From the NCBI GenBank assembly GCA_021827225.1, contig JAKAXG010000114.1, positions 1 through 9,613 of the forward strand: a stretch of DNA of 9,613 nt. The letters are read 5' to 3'. This document shows, one piece after another, positions 1 through 7,786 of the stretch (positions are counted from its first letter, which is position 1; each line of letters opens with the position of its first letter). This DNA is from Actinomycetes bacterium (GTDB lineage: Bacteria > Actinomycetota > Acidimicrobiia > Acidimicrobiales > Palsa-688). The notes below the pieces were generated by a model, which did not search any database, had not been told where the DNA came from, and saw only the letters and a program-made list of their open reading frames with translations. Position numbers and translations under genes: made by a program.

Positions 1-121
1 GAAAGCTGCTGCCAACTGTGCTCTGGGCCGTGAAGGCGGTGCTGACGGCCGAGCCGCCGAAGGCCAGGCCAGCGGTTCCGCCGGTGGCCACCAGCGCGAC
101 CAGGGCGTGCTTGATTTTCAT
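1..121 (-). CDS. Secreted protein, N-terminal 40 residues only (partial)
   Basis: The minus-strand ATG at 121-119 opens a frame that runs off the left edge. It begins MKIKHALVALVATGGTAGLA and continues with FGGSAVSTAFTAQSTVGSSF. The lysine-rich start, the hydrophobic stretch at about residues 6-22 and the small residues after it look like a Sec signal peptide. The following TAFTAQSTVGSSF resembles the start of mature SipW-dependent, TasA/camelysin-like surface proteins, but only about 15 residues support this. An AAAGG stretch about 10 bases upstream could be the ribosome binding site. It lies 252 bp downstream of the DUF4389 gene on the same strand and is probably a separate unit. That it encodes an exported protein is fairly likely; the family is a guess. 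Confidence 0.5.
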   Translation of the reverse strand, partial: MKIKHALVALVATGGTAGLAFGGSAVSTAFTAQSTVGSSF

Positions 122-336
122 GGATGGTTCGCCTTTTCATGAAGCAGTTGCTCGAGCGCCGGTTTCGCCTCTGACTCCCCACCACGCCCCTTCTGACGGC
201 GACCAACGCGCCATGGTGGATCACTGCCTCGCCCATGGCCGAGATCGGCTCGACCACGGAGCCATCCTGCGCTCACCGCCCCGGACGGGTCATCGTCAAC
301 ATTGCCGAATTCGCCGGGAAGGGAATCGGATGATCA

Positions 337-367
337 GGCACCAACTGCTTCAAACCGGGCTGGTGCC
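337..367 (-). terminator. Possible weak hairpin after the cbb operon
   Basis: GGCACCA (337-343) and TGGTGCC (361-367) form a perfect 7-bp stem with a 17-base loop, starting 6 bases past the stop of the DUF4389 gene. No T-run follows on the minus strand, so it is not a classic intrinsic terminator. It could slow transcription or protect the 3' end of the cbbLSX-DUF4389 message. The rest of 122-336 shows nothing I can name. Confidence 0.25.
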
Positions 368-373
368 GGCCCC

Positions 374-1861
374 TCAGATCCGGACGGATCCCTGATCTGG
401 CGCCGGCGCGGCCGGCGGGCGCCGGCCGGCTCTGGTGACCGAGACGATGATCAGCGCGGCGCCGGCGACGAGGAGTATTCCGCCGGCTATGAAGAGCCCG
501 CCTGCGATCCAGCCTAGGGAGGGGATGGTGGCTCCTGCGCTGGCCGTGACGGCCACGCCCGCCCCGCCGTCGGGGTTCATGACCACGACCACCCAGTCTC
601 CGCTGGTCGGTTTCCAGGTGAGGGTCTGGGTTCCGCTACCGCTGGCCGAGGCCACCCAGATGGATGTGGCGGTCGGGGGAACCGGCGGCGCCCCGCCGAT
701 CTGCCGGCGGTAGTCGGCGGCGCCGTTGGCCCAGTCGGTCACCACGGAGCGGCCCACCCCGGCCAGATAGCTGTCAGCCGACGCCCTGGGGGCGATCCCG
801 ACGAAGATGTCGCGCGCCGGGTTGCTGGCCGTCACCTGGAACCTGACCGTGCCCAGGAACGACGCCGGTGCCACCACGTCGGAGGACCCGAGATCGATGC
901 GGTCGCTGGTGATCGCGTATCCCGACGTGGCGAAGGTGTGGGCGTCGCTGGTCAGGTATCCCGCCGGGTCCCGCTGGGTGTTGTCGAGCCATGTGGTCGC
1001 CCCGCCGGCGGCGAGCAGGCCCATGGAGACGACAGCCATGATGGATCCGGCCACCACGGAGACCACCCGCAGCGCGGTCCATCCCCGGCCGGCGGGAGCC
1101 GGCGGGGCGCCGGGGGCGGGGGGTGGCGCCCAGGCCGGGCCGCCGACCTGGAGGGCGGGTGGAGCCGCCTCCGACGAGGTCGACCCGACGGTCATGGCGG
1201 CCGTCTCGTGGCCACCCATGTCCAGCCGGAAGGGCGGGTACTGGTCGGTCATGAGCGCGGCGTAGGCCGCGACCCGCAGCACCCAGCGGTTGAGCCCCAG
1301 GACGAAGTCGAAGATCTGGCGCGGGTAGCGACCGGTGACGGTAAGGACGATGGCGGCGATCACCACCAAGAGGCCGATCAGGCCGCCGCCCCACCCGGCC
1401 GCGTTGCGGTCGGCCTGCCAGGACGCCCAGGCCCCGCCCCCGGCGAAGATCCCCACGACCAGGTACTGAGGTAGGGCCAGCAGCCACCACTTCACGAGCA
1501 CCAGACCGCGGGACAGGTGGCTGGGATAGTCGATCGACAGATGGGCCGGGTAGTCCGCCACCTCCGCCAGCGTGAAGGGGGGGTAGCGGTCCGTTCCGAG
1601 CGCCCCGTAGCTGTAGTAGGCCACCCGCCAGCTCCAGCGCAGCACCCCGACGTTGAACTCGAACATGGATTGCGGGTACCTGCCGGTGACCACGATGGCG
1701 AAGAACGCGACCACGCTCACCACCACGAATGCCACCCACAGGAAGAAGAGCACCACGTAGTGCGGGACCGCCAGCAGCCACTTCACCAGCCACAGCCACC
1801 GGCTCAGCCCCTGGTCCAGCGACGCGTCCACGTGGACCGGATATGCCGAACCCGTTGTCAC
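374..1861 (-). CDS. DUF4389-type multi-pass membrane protein in the RuBisCO operon
   Basis: 495 residues, GTG start, with a near-perfect ribosome binding site GGAGGTGA (1868-1875) six bases upstream, which fixes the start. Two tandem DUF4389-like units are visible, at about residues 7-100 and 104-215. Each has a DxxxxxSRxLxLVKW-type entry, hydrophobic helices, a GRYP motif, and a closing DRYPPF or DQYPPF. A Pro/Ala/Gly-rich linker (about 228-262) leads to another membrane helix (about 267-292). A region of roughly 150 residues rich in Ser, Thr and Val follows, probably extracytoplasmic and beta-rich, then a last helix near the C-terminus (about 450-478) and a short basic tail. It begins 27 bp after cbbX on the same strand, so it is almost certainly co-transcribed with the RuBisCO genes. 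DUF4389 proteins have no established function and are common in actinobacteria outside this context. A role in carbon fixation is suggested only by position. Confidence 0.85.
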   Translation of the reverse strand: MTTGSAYPVHVDASLDQGLSRWLWLVKWLLAVPHYVVLFFLWVAFVVVSVVAFFAIVVTGRYPQSMFEFNVGVLRWSWRVAYYSYGALGTDRYPPFTLAEVADYPAHLSIDYPSHLSRGLVLVKWWLLALPQYLVVGIFAGGGAWASWQADRNAAGWGGGLIGLLVVIAAIVLTVTGRYPRQIFDFVLGLNRWVLRVAAYAALMTDQYPPFRLDMGGHETAAMTVGSTSSEAAPPALQVGGPAWAPPPAPGAPPAPAGRGWTALRVVSVVAGSIMAVVSMGLLAAGGATTWLDNTQRDPAGYLTSDAHTFATSGYAITSDRIDLGSSDVVAPASFLGTVRFQVTASNPARDIFVGIAPRASADSYLAGVGRSVVTDWANGAADYRRQIGGAPPVPPTATSIWVASASGSGTQTLTWKPTSGDWVVVVMNPDGGAGVAVTASAGATIPSLGWIAGGLFIAGGILLVAGAALIIVSVTRAGRRPPAAPAPDQGSVRI

Positions 1862-1888
1862 GATCGCTCACCTCCGGAGCCACGAGGT

Positions 1889-2926
1889 TCACCTCGATGC
1901 TCTTCCCCGGGGCTGCCGGGGAACAGGGTCGTCGGTCACTGATCCTCGACCGTCCCCCTGGAAGACCCTGCTGCTGAGGAGGTCGTCGGCCTCGATGAGC
2001 CGCAGTGACTCCCGGTTCACCAGGCCTCCTGCTCGGACGAGGCGGGCGGCGTGCCGGAGCCGGGCCCGCTCGATGGCGTTGCGGATGCTCCGGGCGTTGG
2101 CGAAATGCGGTTGCGACCGGCGGAGCCGGACGTACTCCTCGAATACCGGTACCGCGGCCGGGGACAGGTCGTAGCCCTGGGCGCAGAGCATGCGGCGCCC
2201 GATCGTCACCAGTTCCGCCGCCCCGAACTCGGGGAAGTCGATGTGGTGGGCTATCCGGGAGCGCAGCCCCGGGTTGAGGGAGAAGAACTGCTCCATGCGG
2301 TCGCCGTAGCCGGCGAGGATCACGACCAGCTTTTCCCGGTCGTCCTCCATGACCCGCAGGAGGATCTCGATGGCCTCGGCGCCGTAGTCCCGCTCGTTCT
2401 CCGGCCTGTGGAGCGAGTAGGCCTCATCGATGAAGAGGACGCCACCCATGGCCCGCTGCAGCACCTCTTTGGTCTTGGGTGCGGTGTGCCCCACGTACTG
2501 CCCGACCAGGTCCTCCCGGGAGACCGTGACCAGACGGTCGGTCGGCAGGTATCCCAGAGCGTGGAGGATGGTGGCCATCCGGTTTGCCACCGTGGTCTTG
2601 CCGGTGCCGGGGGGACCGGCGAAGCACATGTGGAGGTTCGGCCGGCTGGTGGCCAGTCCGAACCGCTCCCGCAGGGTGTCGATGAGGAGGAGCGCCTCTA
2701 TCTCCCTGAGGCGCTCCTTCACCGCGACGAGCCCGACGAGCGAGTCGTCCAGCTCCTCCAGCAGGCCGTTTATCCCCATGTCGGCCCGCGCCTGGCCGAG
2801 GTCCACTGTGTCGGTCACCTCCCGGTGCCCCTCGTCCGCTGTGGCCGGGACCTCCTCCGGTTGCCCCGCGGTGGGCGCCGCAACCGTGGGCATGCCGAAG
2901 GAGCGCCTAGCAGCGGTACCGCTCAC
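1889..2926 (-). CDS. cbbX: CbbX, AAA+ activase of red-type RuBisCO
   Basis: CbbX is a hexameric AAA+ ATPase that threads the C-terminus of the red-type RuBisCO large subunit to release tightly bound inhibitory sugar phosphates; in studied relatives RuBP activates it. Counting from the GTG at 2926, visible motifs are Walker [10 protein letters not shown] (residues 104-112), the pore-loop tyrosine in [13 protein letters not shown] (Tyr144), Walker [10 protein letters not shown] (162-170), an arginine-rich [11 protein letters not shown] segment, and the sensor-2 region [16 protein letters not shown]. The 345 residues include a poorly conserved N-terminal extension of about 45, so the start is uncertain. 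The GTG at 2926 overlaps cbbS by 20 bp, while an ATG at 2893 (residue 12) lies 13 bases after the cbbS stop. Neither has a clear ribosome binding site. Its place directly after cbbL and cbbS matches the classic cbbLSX order. Confidence 0.95.
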   Translation of the reverse strand: MSGTAARRSFGMPTVAAPTAGQPEEVPATADEGHREVTDTVDLGQARADMGINGLLEELDDSLVGLVAVKERLREIEALLLIDTLRERFGLATSRPNLHMCFAGPPGTGKTTVANRMATILHALGYLPTDRLVTVSREDLVGQYVGHTAPKTKEVLQRAMGGVLFIDEAYSLHRPENERDYGAEAIEILLRVMEDDREKLVVILAGYGDRMEQFFSLNPGLRSRIAHHIDFPEFGAAELVTIGRRMLCAQGYDLSPAAVPVFEEYVRLRRSQPHFANARSIRNAIERARLRHAARLVRAGGLVNRESLRLIEADDLLSSRVFQGDGRGSVTDDPVPRQPRGRASR

Positions 2927-3326
2927 CGCTCGGATGATCCGCCGAGTAGGGGTGGAGGCTGTAGCCGATGGTGCGCCCCGGCCGGGATTGGCGGTCCAGG
3001 CGTAGGCCCGGTTCCTGTGAGGGCCGCTGCACCAGGAAGCTGAGGGCGATCGTCTCCCGACCTTTACGGCTGTCGAAGGCGTTCACCCGCACGTAGGTGC
3101 CGGGGTGTGCCGCCCTGCACGAGTTGACCTCATCGAGGGCGACCTCCGGTGTCACCAGGTCGAACATCGGCAGTCCCCACATCTCCCAGTAGAGATTGCG
3201 TGGGTGGGGATCGTCGGTGTACTCGATTGACAGGGCCCATCCGCGGTTTAGCGCGTAGCGCAGCTGCTCGGCGATCTCGGCATCGACGAGGTCGGGAAGG
3301 AAAGAGAAGGTTCCGTGGTGGATCAT
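2907..3326 (-). CDS. cbbS: RuBisCO small subunit, form IC (red type)
   Basis: 139 residues. Small subunits cap the octameric large-subunit core of form I RuBisCO. The family signature is clear: GTFSFLPDL near the start, then [20 protein letters not shown] and [12 protein letters not shown], then [24 protein letters not shown]. The C-terminal extension ([21 protein letters not shown]) is the beta-hairpin region that marks red-type small subunits and lines the central channel of the holoenzyme. The ATG is 13 bases after the cbbL stop. A GAGGAG ribosome binding site (3336-3341) overlaps that stop, so translation is probably coupled, as suits an 8:8 complex. Confidence 0.96.
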   Translation of the reverse strand: MIHHGTFSFLPDLVDAEIAEQLRYALNRGWALSIEYTDDPHPRNLYWEMWGLPMFDLVTPEVALDEVNSCRAAHPGTYVRVNAFDSRKGRETIALSFLVQRPSQEPGLRLDRQSRPGRTIGYSLHPYSADHPSGERYRC

Positions 3327-3339
3327 CTGGTCGTGCTCC

Positions 3340-4827
<1,488 letters not shown>

Positions 4828-4828
4828 C

Positions 4829-4834
4829 TATTAT
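4829..4834 (+). promoter_or_regulatory. -10-like hexamer for cbbR
   Basis: TATTAT, one mismatch from TATAAT. It would start transcription near 4841 and give a leader of about 25 bases before the cbbR ATG at 4866. It overlaps the cbbL -10 almost exactly, so only one of the two promoters could be occupied at a time. Confidence 0.35.
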
Positions 4835-4835
4835 G
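4830..4835 (-). promoter_or_regulatory. -10-like hexamer for cbbL
   Basis: Read on the minus strand this is CATAAT, one mismatch from TATAAT, in an AT-rich island in otherwise GC-rich DNA. It would place the transcript start near 4823 and leave a leader of about 28-30 bases before the cbbL ATG. No good -35 is visible at 16-18 bp, which suits an activator-dependent promoter such as those driven by CbbR. Confidence 0.4.
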
Positions 4836-4855
4836 AATTTCGAGCTAAATGATAA
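4831..4855. promoter_or_regulatory. Imperfect dyad, candidate CbbR operator
   Basis: The left arm TTATGAATT (4831-4839) and right arm AAATGATAA (4847-4855) match as an inverted repeat at 7 of 9 positions around a 7-base centre. A second, shorter symmetry ATTT-N6-AAAT (4837-4850) is nested in it. LysR-type regulators bind such AT-rich dyads between themselves and divergent targets. The site overlaps both -10 hexamers, which fits activation of cbbL and autoregulation of cbbR. I could not find a clean T-N11-A box with good dyad symmetry. Confidence 0.5.
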
Positions 4856-4865
4856 AGAGCCATTT

Positions 4866-5786
4866 ATGACACTCCACCAGCTGCGGATCCTGCTCGCCGT
4901 TGCCGAGATGCGATCCATCCGCGCCGTGGCCGATCATCTGCACGTCTCCCAGCCGGCAGTGTCGGCGGCGGTGGCCTCGCTGGAGCGCGAGTTGAAGGTG
5001 GCGCTCCTGCGCCCGCACGGTCGTGGCATTCAGCTGACCCTCGCCGGAGAGACCCTCGCCGCCTCCGTCCGGGATGGCCTGAAAGCCATCGATTCGGGGA
5101 TCCGCATGGCCCGGTCGATCGACGACCCAGGCTCGGGATCGCTACGCTTCGCGTCGATCGCGACCGCTGCCGAACAGGTGCTGCTCCCCCTGCTCGGCGA
5201 GTTCCGGCGGGACCATCCCGGTGCCCACGTGACGGTGCAGGTGGGCAACAGGGCGATGGTGTGGCGCCAACTGGCCGATCTGGCCGTTGATCTGGTCGTC
5301 GCCGGCCGACCGCCGGAGGCGGCGGGGGGGAGGATTCTTGGGCGGGCTCCGAACCGTCTGGTGGTGGTGGGGTCGGCGTCGATGCCGGTCGCGCGCCGCG
5401 ACATCGCGGTGCAGCTGGCCCGGACGACGTGGCTTCTGCGGGAGGAGGGATCAGGCACGCGCGAGGCTACCGACGAGTTGCTCGAGCAACTGGGGATCGA
5501 CCCTCCCCGCATGATCCTCGGATCGAACGGCGCGGTCCTCGAAGCCGTCGCCGCCGGCTTCGGCGTGGCCCTGCTGGCTTCCGCCTCCCTCAGCGCCGCA
5601 CATCTGGCCCGGGGCGTAATCGAACTGCCCTGTCCGGGAACGCCTCTACAGCGACCCTGGCATCTGGTGGCCTCCTCGGACGTGGATCTCTCCCCGACCG
5701 TCCGGCTGGCCGCCCGCCTGCTGCTCTCCCACGGAAGGGGATTCAGGCCCACGGCTGAGGCAGCCGGTCTCCTTCAGCCTTCCTGA
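4866..5786 (+). CDS. cbbR: CbbR, LysR-type regulator of the RuBisCO operon
   Basis: 306 residues, the usual LysR-family length. The N-terminal winged helix-turn-helix is clear: MTLHQLRILLAVAEMRSIRA, then VADHLHVSQPAVSAAVASLERELKVALL. The remainder is the two-lobed effector domain, with an LREEGSGTR ligand-loop motif typical of the CbbR/CysB type and a hydrophobic C-terminus. CbbR proteins sense Calvin-cycle metabolites or redox state and activate cbb operons. It is divergent from cbbL, the classic arrangement. I chose the ATG at 4866 because family homology starts there and AAAGAG (4854-4859) lies six bases upstream; the frame stays open back to a TTG at 4824 and an ATG at 4833, but those would put coding sequence across the dyad. 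Its stop overlaps the stop of the convergent histidine kinase by 13 bp. Confidence 0.93.
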   Translation: MTLHQLRILLAVAEMRSIRAVADHLHVSQPAVSAAVASLERELKVALLRPHGRGIQLTLAGETLAASVRDGLKAIDSGIRMARSIDDPGSGSLRFASIATAAEQVLLPLLGEFRRDHPGAHVTVQVGNRAMVWRQLADLAVDLVVAGRPPEAAGGRILGRAPNRLVVVGSASMPVARRDIAVQLARTTWLLREEGSGTREATDELLEQLGIDPPRMILGSNGAVLEAVAAGFGVALLASASLSAAHLARGVIELPCPGTPLQRPWHLVASSDVDLSPTVRLAARLLLSHGRGFRPTAEAAGLLQPS

Positions 5787-6973
5787 GCGGCAGCCGGTGC
5801 ACCGGCCCTGATCCTGGGAAGGGTCAGGGTGACGGTGGTCCCTTCGCCCCTGGAGGAGCGGATGGTGAGAGTCCCGCCGAGGAGCAGGGCTCGTTCGTGC
5901 ATTCCGCTCAGGCCGAAGCTGGTGAGGTGGTCGGTCTTCGCCGGAACCGTGCCCACACCGTTGTCCTTCACCGTGAGGGTGATCTTGTCGCCCTCCAGCG
6001 CCAGGCGGACGGTGGCGGATGTGGCCCTGGAGTGCTTCACCACGTTCTGAAGTGCTTCCTGGGTGATGCGGAAGATGGCCGTCTCGACATGGGGGGCCAG
6101 CTGGCACGCCGCTATGTCGACGCTGACATCCATGTCGTGCAGATCCGAGGCTACCGAGGTGATGGCGGCGTCGAGGCCGAGGTCGTCGAGGAGGGTGGGG
6201 CGGAGACCGGTTATGGCCCGGCGCGAGTCCTCGAGTGCCTCCGACAGCAGTTCGGCCGCGGTCGACAGTTCCTTGCGCACGGAGGCGTCCCCGGTCATCG
6301 CCATGGCGGCCCGGACGCGGTACCACGCCGAGACCAGACGCTGGCTGATCCCGTCATGGATGTCCCCGGCGATACGCCGCCGGTCCAGTTCCTGCAGCTC
6401 GACCGTGCGGGCGGCGAAGGATTCCAGCTCGCTCTCCCGGCGCTGCAGCCGGTCCAGCAGGACAGCGGCTTCGACGGAGCCGGAGAGAAGCCGTGCCACG
6501 TCTTCGAGCTGGGCGACCGTCTCGGCGTCGAAGTGGCCACGCTCGGCCGCGTGGACGTTCATGACCCCCACGACCGTGTCGGGCGGCCGGCGGAGGGGGA
6601 CCGAGACGAGGGATTTGAACTCCTCGCCGCGCAACGCCGGAATGTAGCGGTAGCGGGGATCGCTCCATTTGTCGTCGACCGTCGCCGTCTCCCCGTGCTC
6701 GGCTACCCAACCGGCCAGCCCTTCGCCGACCGAAAGCCTGATGGTGCCGGCGAGCTCGTGGAAATCGTCGGGGGTGGCGCCCATGAGGACCAGCTCGCCG
6801 GCGTCGTGGTCGACTACGTGCACGAAACAGGCATCGGCTCCTGTGGACTCGACGACCAGGCGCGCCACCTCGCGCAGAAGGGCCTTGAGCTCCCTCTCCT
6901 CTCCAGCCAGGGCCAGGATGTGGCGGAGCAGCGAGCTGCTGCTCTCAGATCCCGAGCCCGGGTCGCCCGTCAG
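5774..6973 (-). CDS. Soluble GAF-domain sensor histidine kinase (HisKA_3 type), CTG start proposed
   Basis: About 399 residues if started at the CTG at 6973. A GAF sensor domain (about residues 15-175) is followed by a HisKA_3 dimerisation helix with the phospho-acceptor His206 in DRRRIAGDIHDGISQRL. The HATPase domain follows, with its N-box (EALQNVVKHS, Asn310), DNGVG (337-341) and a GLSGMHERALLLGG lid. There is no membrane segment, so it senses a cytoplasmic or diffusible signal. The only in-frame ATG/GTG/TTG near the start is a GTG at 6868, which would cut off the first GAF helix (SSLLRHILALAGEERELKAL). Upstream of the CTG is GGGAGGGGG with a 7-base gap, and the CTG overlaps the regulator stop as CTGA, the usual form of translational coupling. 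It surely phosphorylates the response regulator just before it. The ligand is unknown. Confidence 0.88.
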   Translation of the reverse strand: MTGDPGSGSESSSSLLRHILALAGEERELKALLREVARLVVESTGADACFVHVVDHDAGELVLMGATPDDFHELAGTIRLSVGEGLAGWVAEHGETATVDDKWSDPRYRYIPALRGEEFKSLVSVPLRRPPDTVVGVMNVHAAERGHFDAETVAQLEDVARLLSGSVEAAVLLDRLQRRESELESFAARTVELQELDRRRIAGDIHDGISQRLVSAWYRVRAAMAMTGDASVRKELSTAAELLSEALEDSRRAITGLRPTLLDDLGLDAAITSVASDLHDMDVSVDIAACQLAPHVETAIFRITQEALQNVVKHSRATSATVRLALEGDKITLTVKDNGVGTVPAKTDHLTSFGLSGMHERALLLGGTLTIRSSRGEGTTVTLTLPRIRAGAPAAAQEG

Positions 6974-7638
6974 AGGAACACCCCCTCCCGCAGGGCACGG
7001 GCCACGGCCTGGGACCGGTCCGTCACCTCGAGCTTGCGGTAGATCGACTTGATGTGGGTCTTGATGGTCTCCTCGCCGAGGATCAGGCGGTCGGCGATTG
7101 AACGGTTCGAATGACCCCGGACCATCAGGTCGAGCACCTCGCTCTCCCGTTGGGTGAGGCCCAGGCCTGCTCCCGCCCAGAACTCGCCCCGCTCGAGGCG
7201 GGCCGCCGAGAGCGCAACCCGGCCGGCGAGCGCCGGGTCGACGACTATGTCACCGGCTGTGACCCGCTTCAGCTGGGCGAGCAGCTCGTCTGTCAGTATC
7301 TGCTTGGTGAGGTACCCGGCGGCGCCGGCTCGAAGTCCCTCGAAGAGGTACTGCTCGTCGTCGTAGACGCTGAGAAGGACGGTTTTGGTCAGGGGTGCGA
7401 TGCGGCGGAGCTCCTCACACAGTTCGAGGCCGCTGACAGCTCTCATGCGCACGTCCACGAGCGCTATGTCCGGCTCGAACTCGATGACGAGTCGCCGGGC
7501 CTCGGTCGGGTCCGTCGTCGCCGCTACCACCTCGATGTGCTCGGTGTGGGCACCGAGCATGGCCCGCAGGCCGTCGAGCACCATCTGATGGTCGTCCACC
7601 AGGATGACCCGGATGGGGGCGCCGACGGCCTCGTCCAT
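6970..7638 (-). CDS. NarL/FixJ-type response regulator
   Basis: 222 residues. The receiver domain (about 9-125) has the acidic pocket Asp15/Asp16 (ILVDDHQ), phospho-acceptor Asp62 (ALVDVRM), Ser90 (LLSVYDD) and Lys112 (GYLTKQ). A linker leads to a LuxR-type helix-turn-helix at about 157-215: GLTQRESEVLDLMVRGHSNR, then SIADRLILGEETIKTHIKSIYRKL. It is the partner of the kinase that follows and overlaps it. The ATG at 7638 has no ribosome binding site, and a -10-like TATGAT ends seven bases upstream, so the message is probably leaderless. It is divergent from phosphoribulokinase across 148 bp, making that gene one possible target. Confidence 0.95.
   Translation of the reverse strand: MDEAVGAPIRVILVDDHQMVLDGLRAMLGAHTEHIEVVAATTDPTEARRLVIEFEPDIALVDVRMRAVSGLELCEELRRIAPLTKTVLLSVYDDEQYLFEGLRAGAAGYLTKQILTDELLAQLKRVTAGDIVVDPALAGRVALSAARLERGEFWAGAGLGLTQRESEVLDLMVRGHSNRSIADRLILGEETIKTHIKSIYRKLEVTDRSQAVARALREGVFL
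6981..6989 (-). promoter_or_regulatory. Strong ribosome binding site supporting the kinase CTG start
   Basis: Minus-strand GGGAGGGGG inside the last codons of the response regulator, 7 bases before the CTG at 6973-6971. Strength and spacing fit initiation at that CTG. The next standard start (GTG 6868) is more than 100 bases away and has no comparable site. Confidence 0.6.
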
Positions 7639-7644
7639 TGACGG

Positions 7645-7650
7645 ATCATA
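7645..7650 (-). promoter_or_regulatory. -10 element of a probable leaderless promoter for the response regulator
   Basis: Minus-strand TATGAT, one mismatch from TATAAT, ends 6 bases before the A of the start codon at 7638. Transcription would therefore begin at or next to the ATG. No convincing -35 is seen, as is common for actinobacterial leaderless promoters. Confidence 0.45.
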
Positions 7651-7662
7651 GGGCCGGATACC

Positions 7663-7693
7663 TTCCCCCTTGCGGGTGATTCCTCCGGGGGAA
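7663..7693. repeat. Inverted repeat between response regulator and phosphoribulokinase
   Basis: TTCCCCC (7663-7669) and GGGGGAA (7687-7693) are a perfect 7-bp inverted repeat with 17 bases between them, upstream of both divergent genes. It could be a regulator site for the neighbouring two-component system or a hairpin. In such GC-rich DNA a chance match is quite possible. Confidence 0.3.
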
Positions 7694-7786
7694 CCGGATC
7701 CGTGGCCGCCGGCACATCCGTCGCCACCCGCTCCACCCCCTCCCGGGGGGAGGCCGGCGCCCCATCCCGACCGTAGGGTTCGTCAG

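Noticed and set aside
774..1892. A 372-residue frame overlapping the DUF4389 gene on the same strand
   Set aside because: Very Arg/Gly-rich with no hydrophobic helices; the DUF4389 frame has repeats, membrane segments and an ideal ribosome binding site.
1883..1896. Small perfect inverted repeat CGAGGT-TC-ACCTCG over the cbbX stop
   Set aside because: A two-base loop is too tight for a stable hairpin and no T-run follows; it is probably a by-product of the cbbX end and the following ribosome binding site region.
5759..5798. Direct repeat GGCAGCCGGT at 5759-5768 and 5789-5798
   Set aside because: Two 10-base copies across the cbbR/kinase convergent ends, likely chance in coding GC-rich DNA; no third copy or mobile-element signs.
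5897..7042. A 381-residue open frame on the plus strand antisense to the histidine kinase
   Set aside because: No domain or start signal; the opposite strand has complete GAF, HisKA_3 and HATPase motifs. Similar antisense frames at 2051-3043 and 4072-4836 are rejected for the same reason.
7670..7786. Upstream extension of the phosphoribulokinase frame
   Set aside because: The 39 added residues are Pro/Arg-rich filler from GC-rich intergenic DNA, and the GTG at 7787 precedes the conserved N-terminus.
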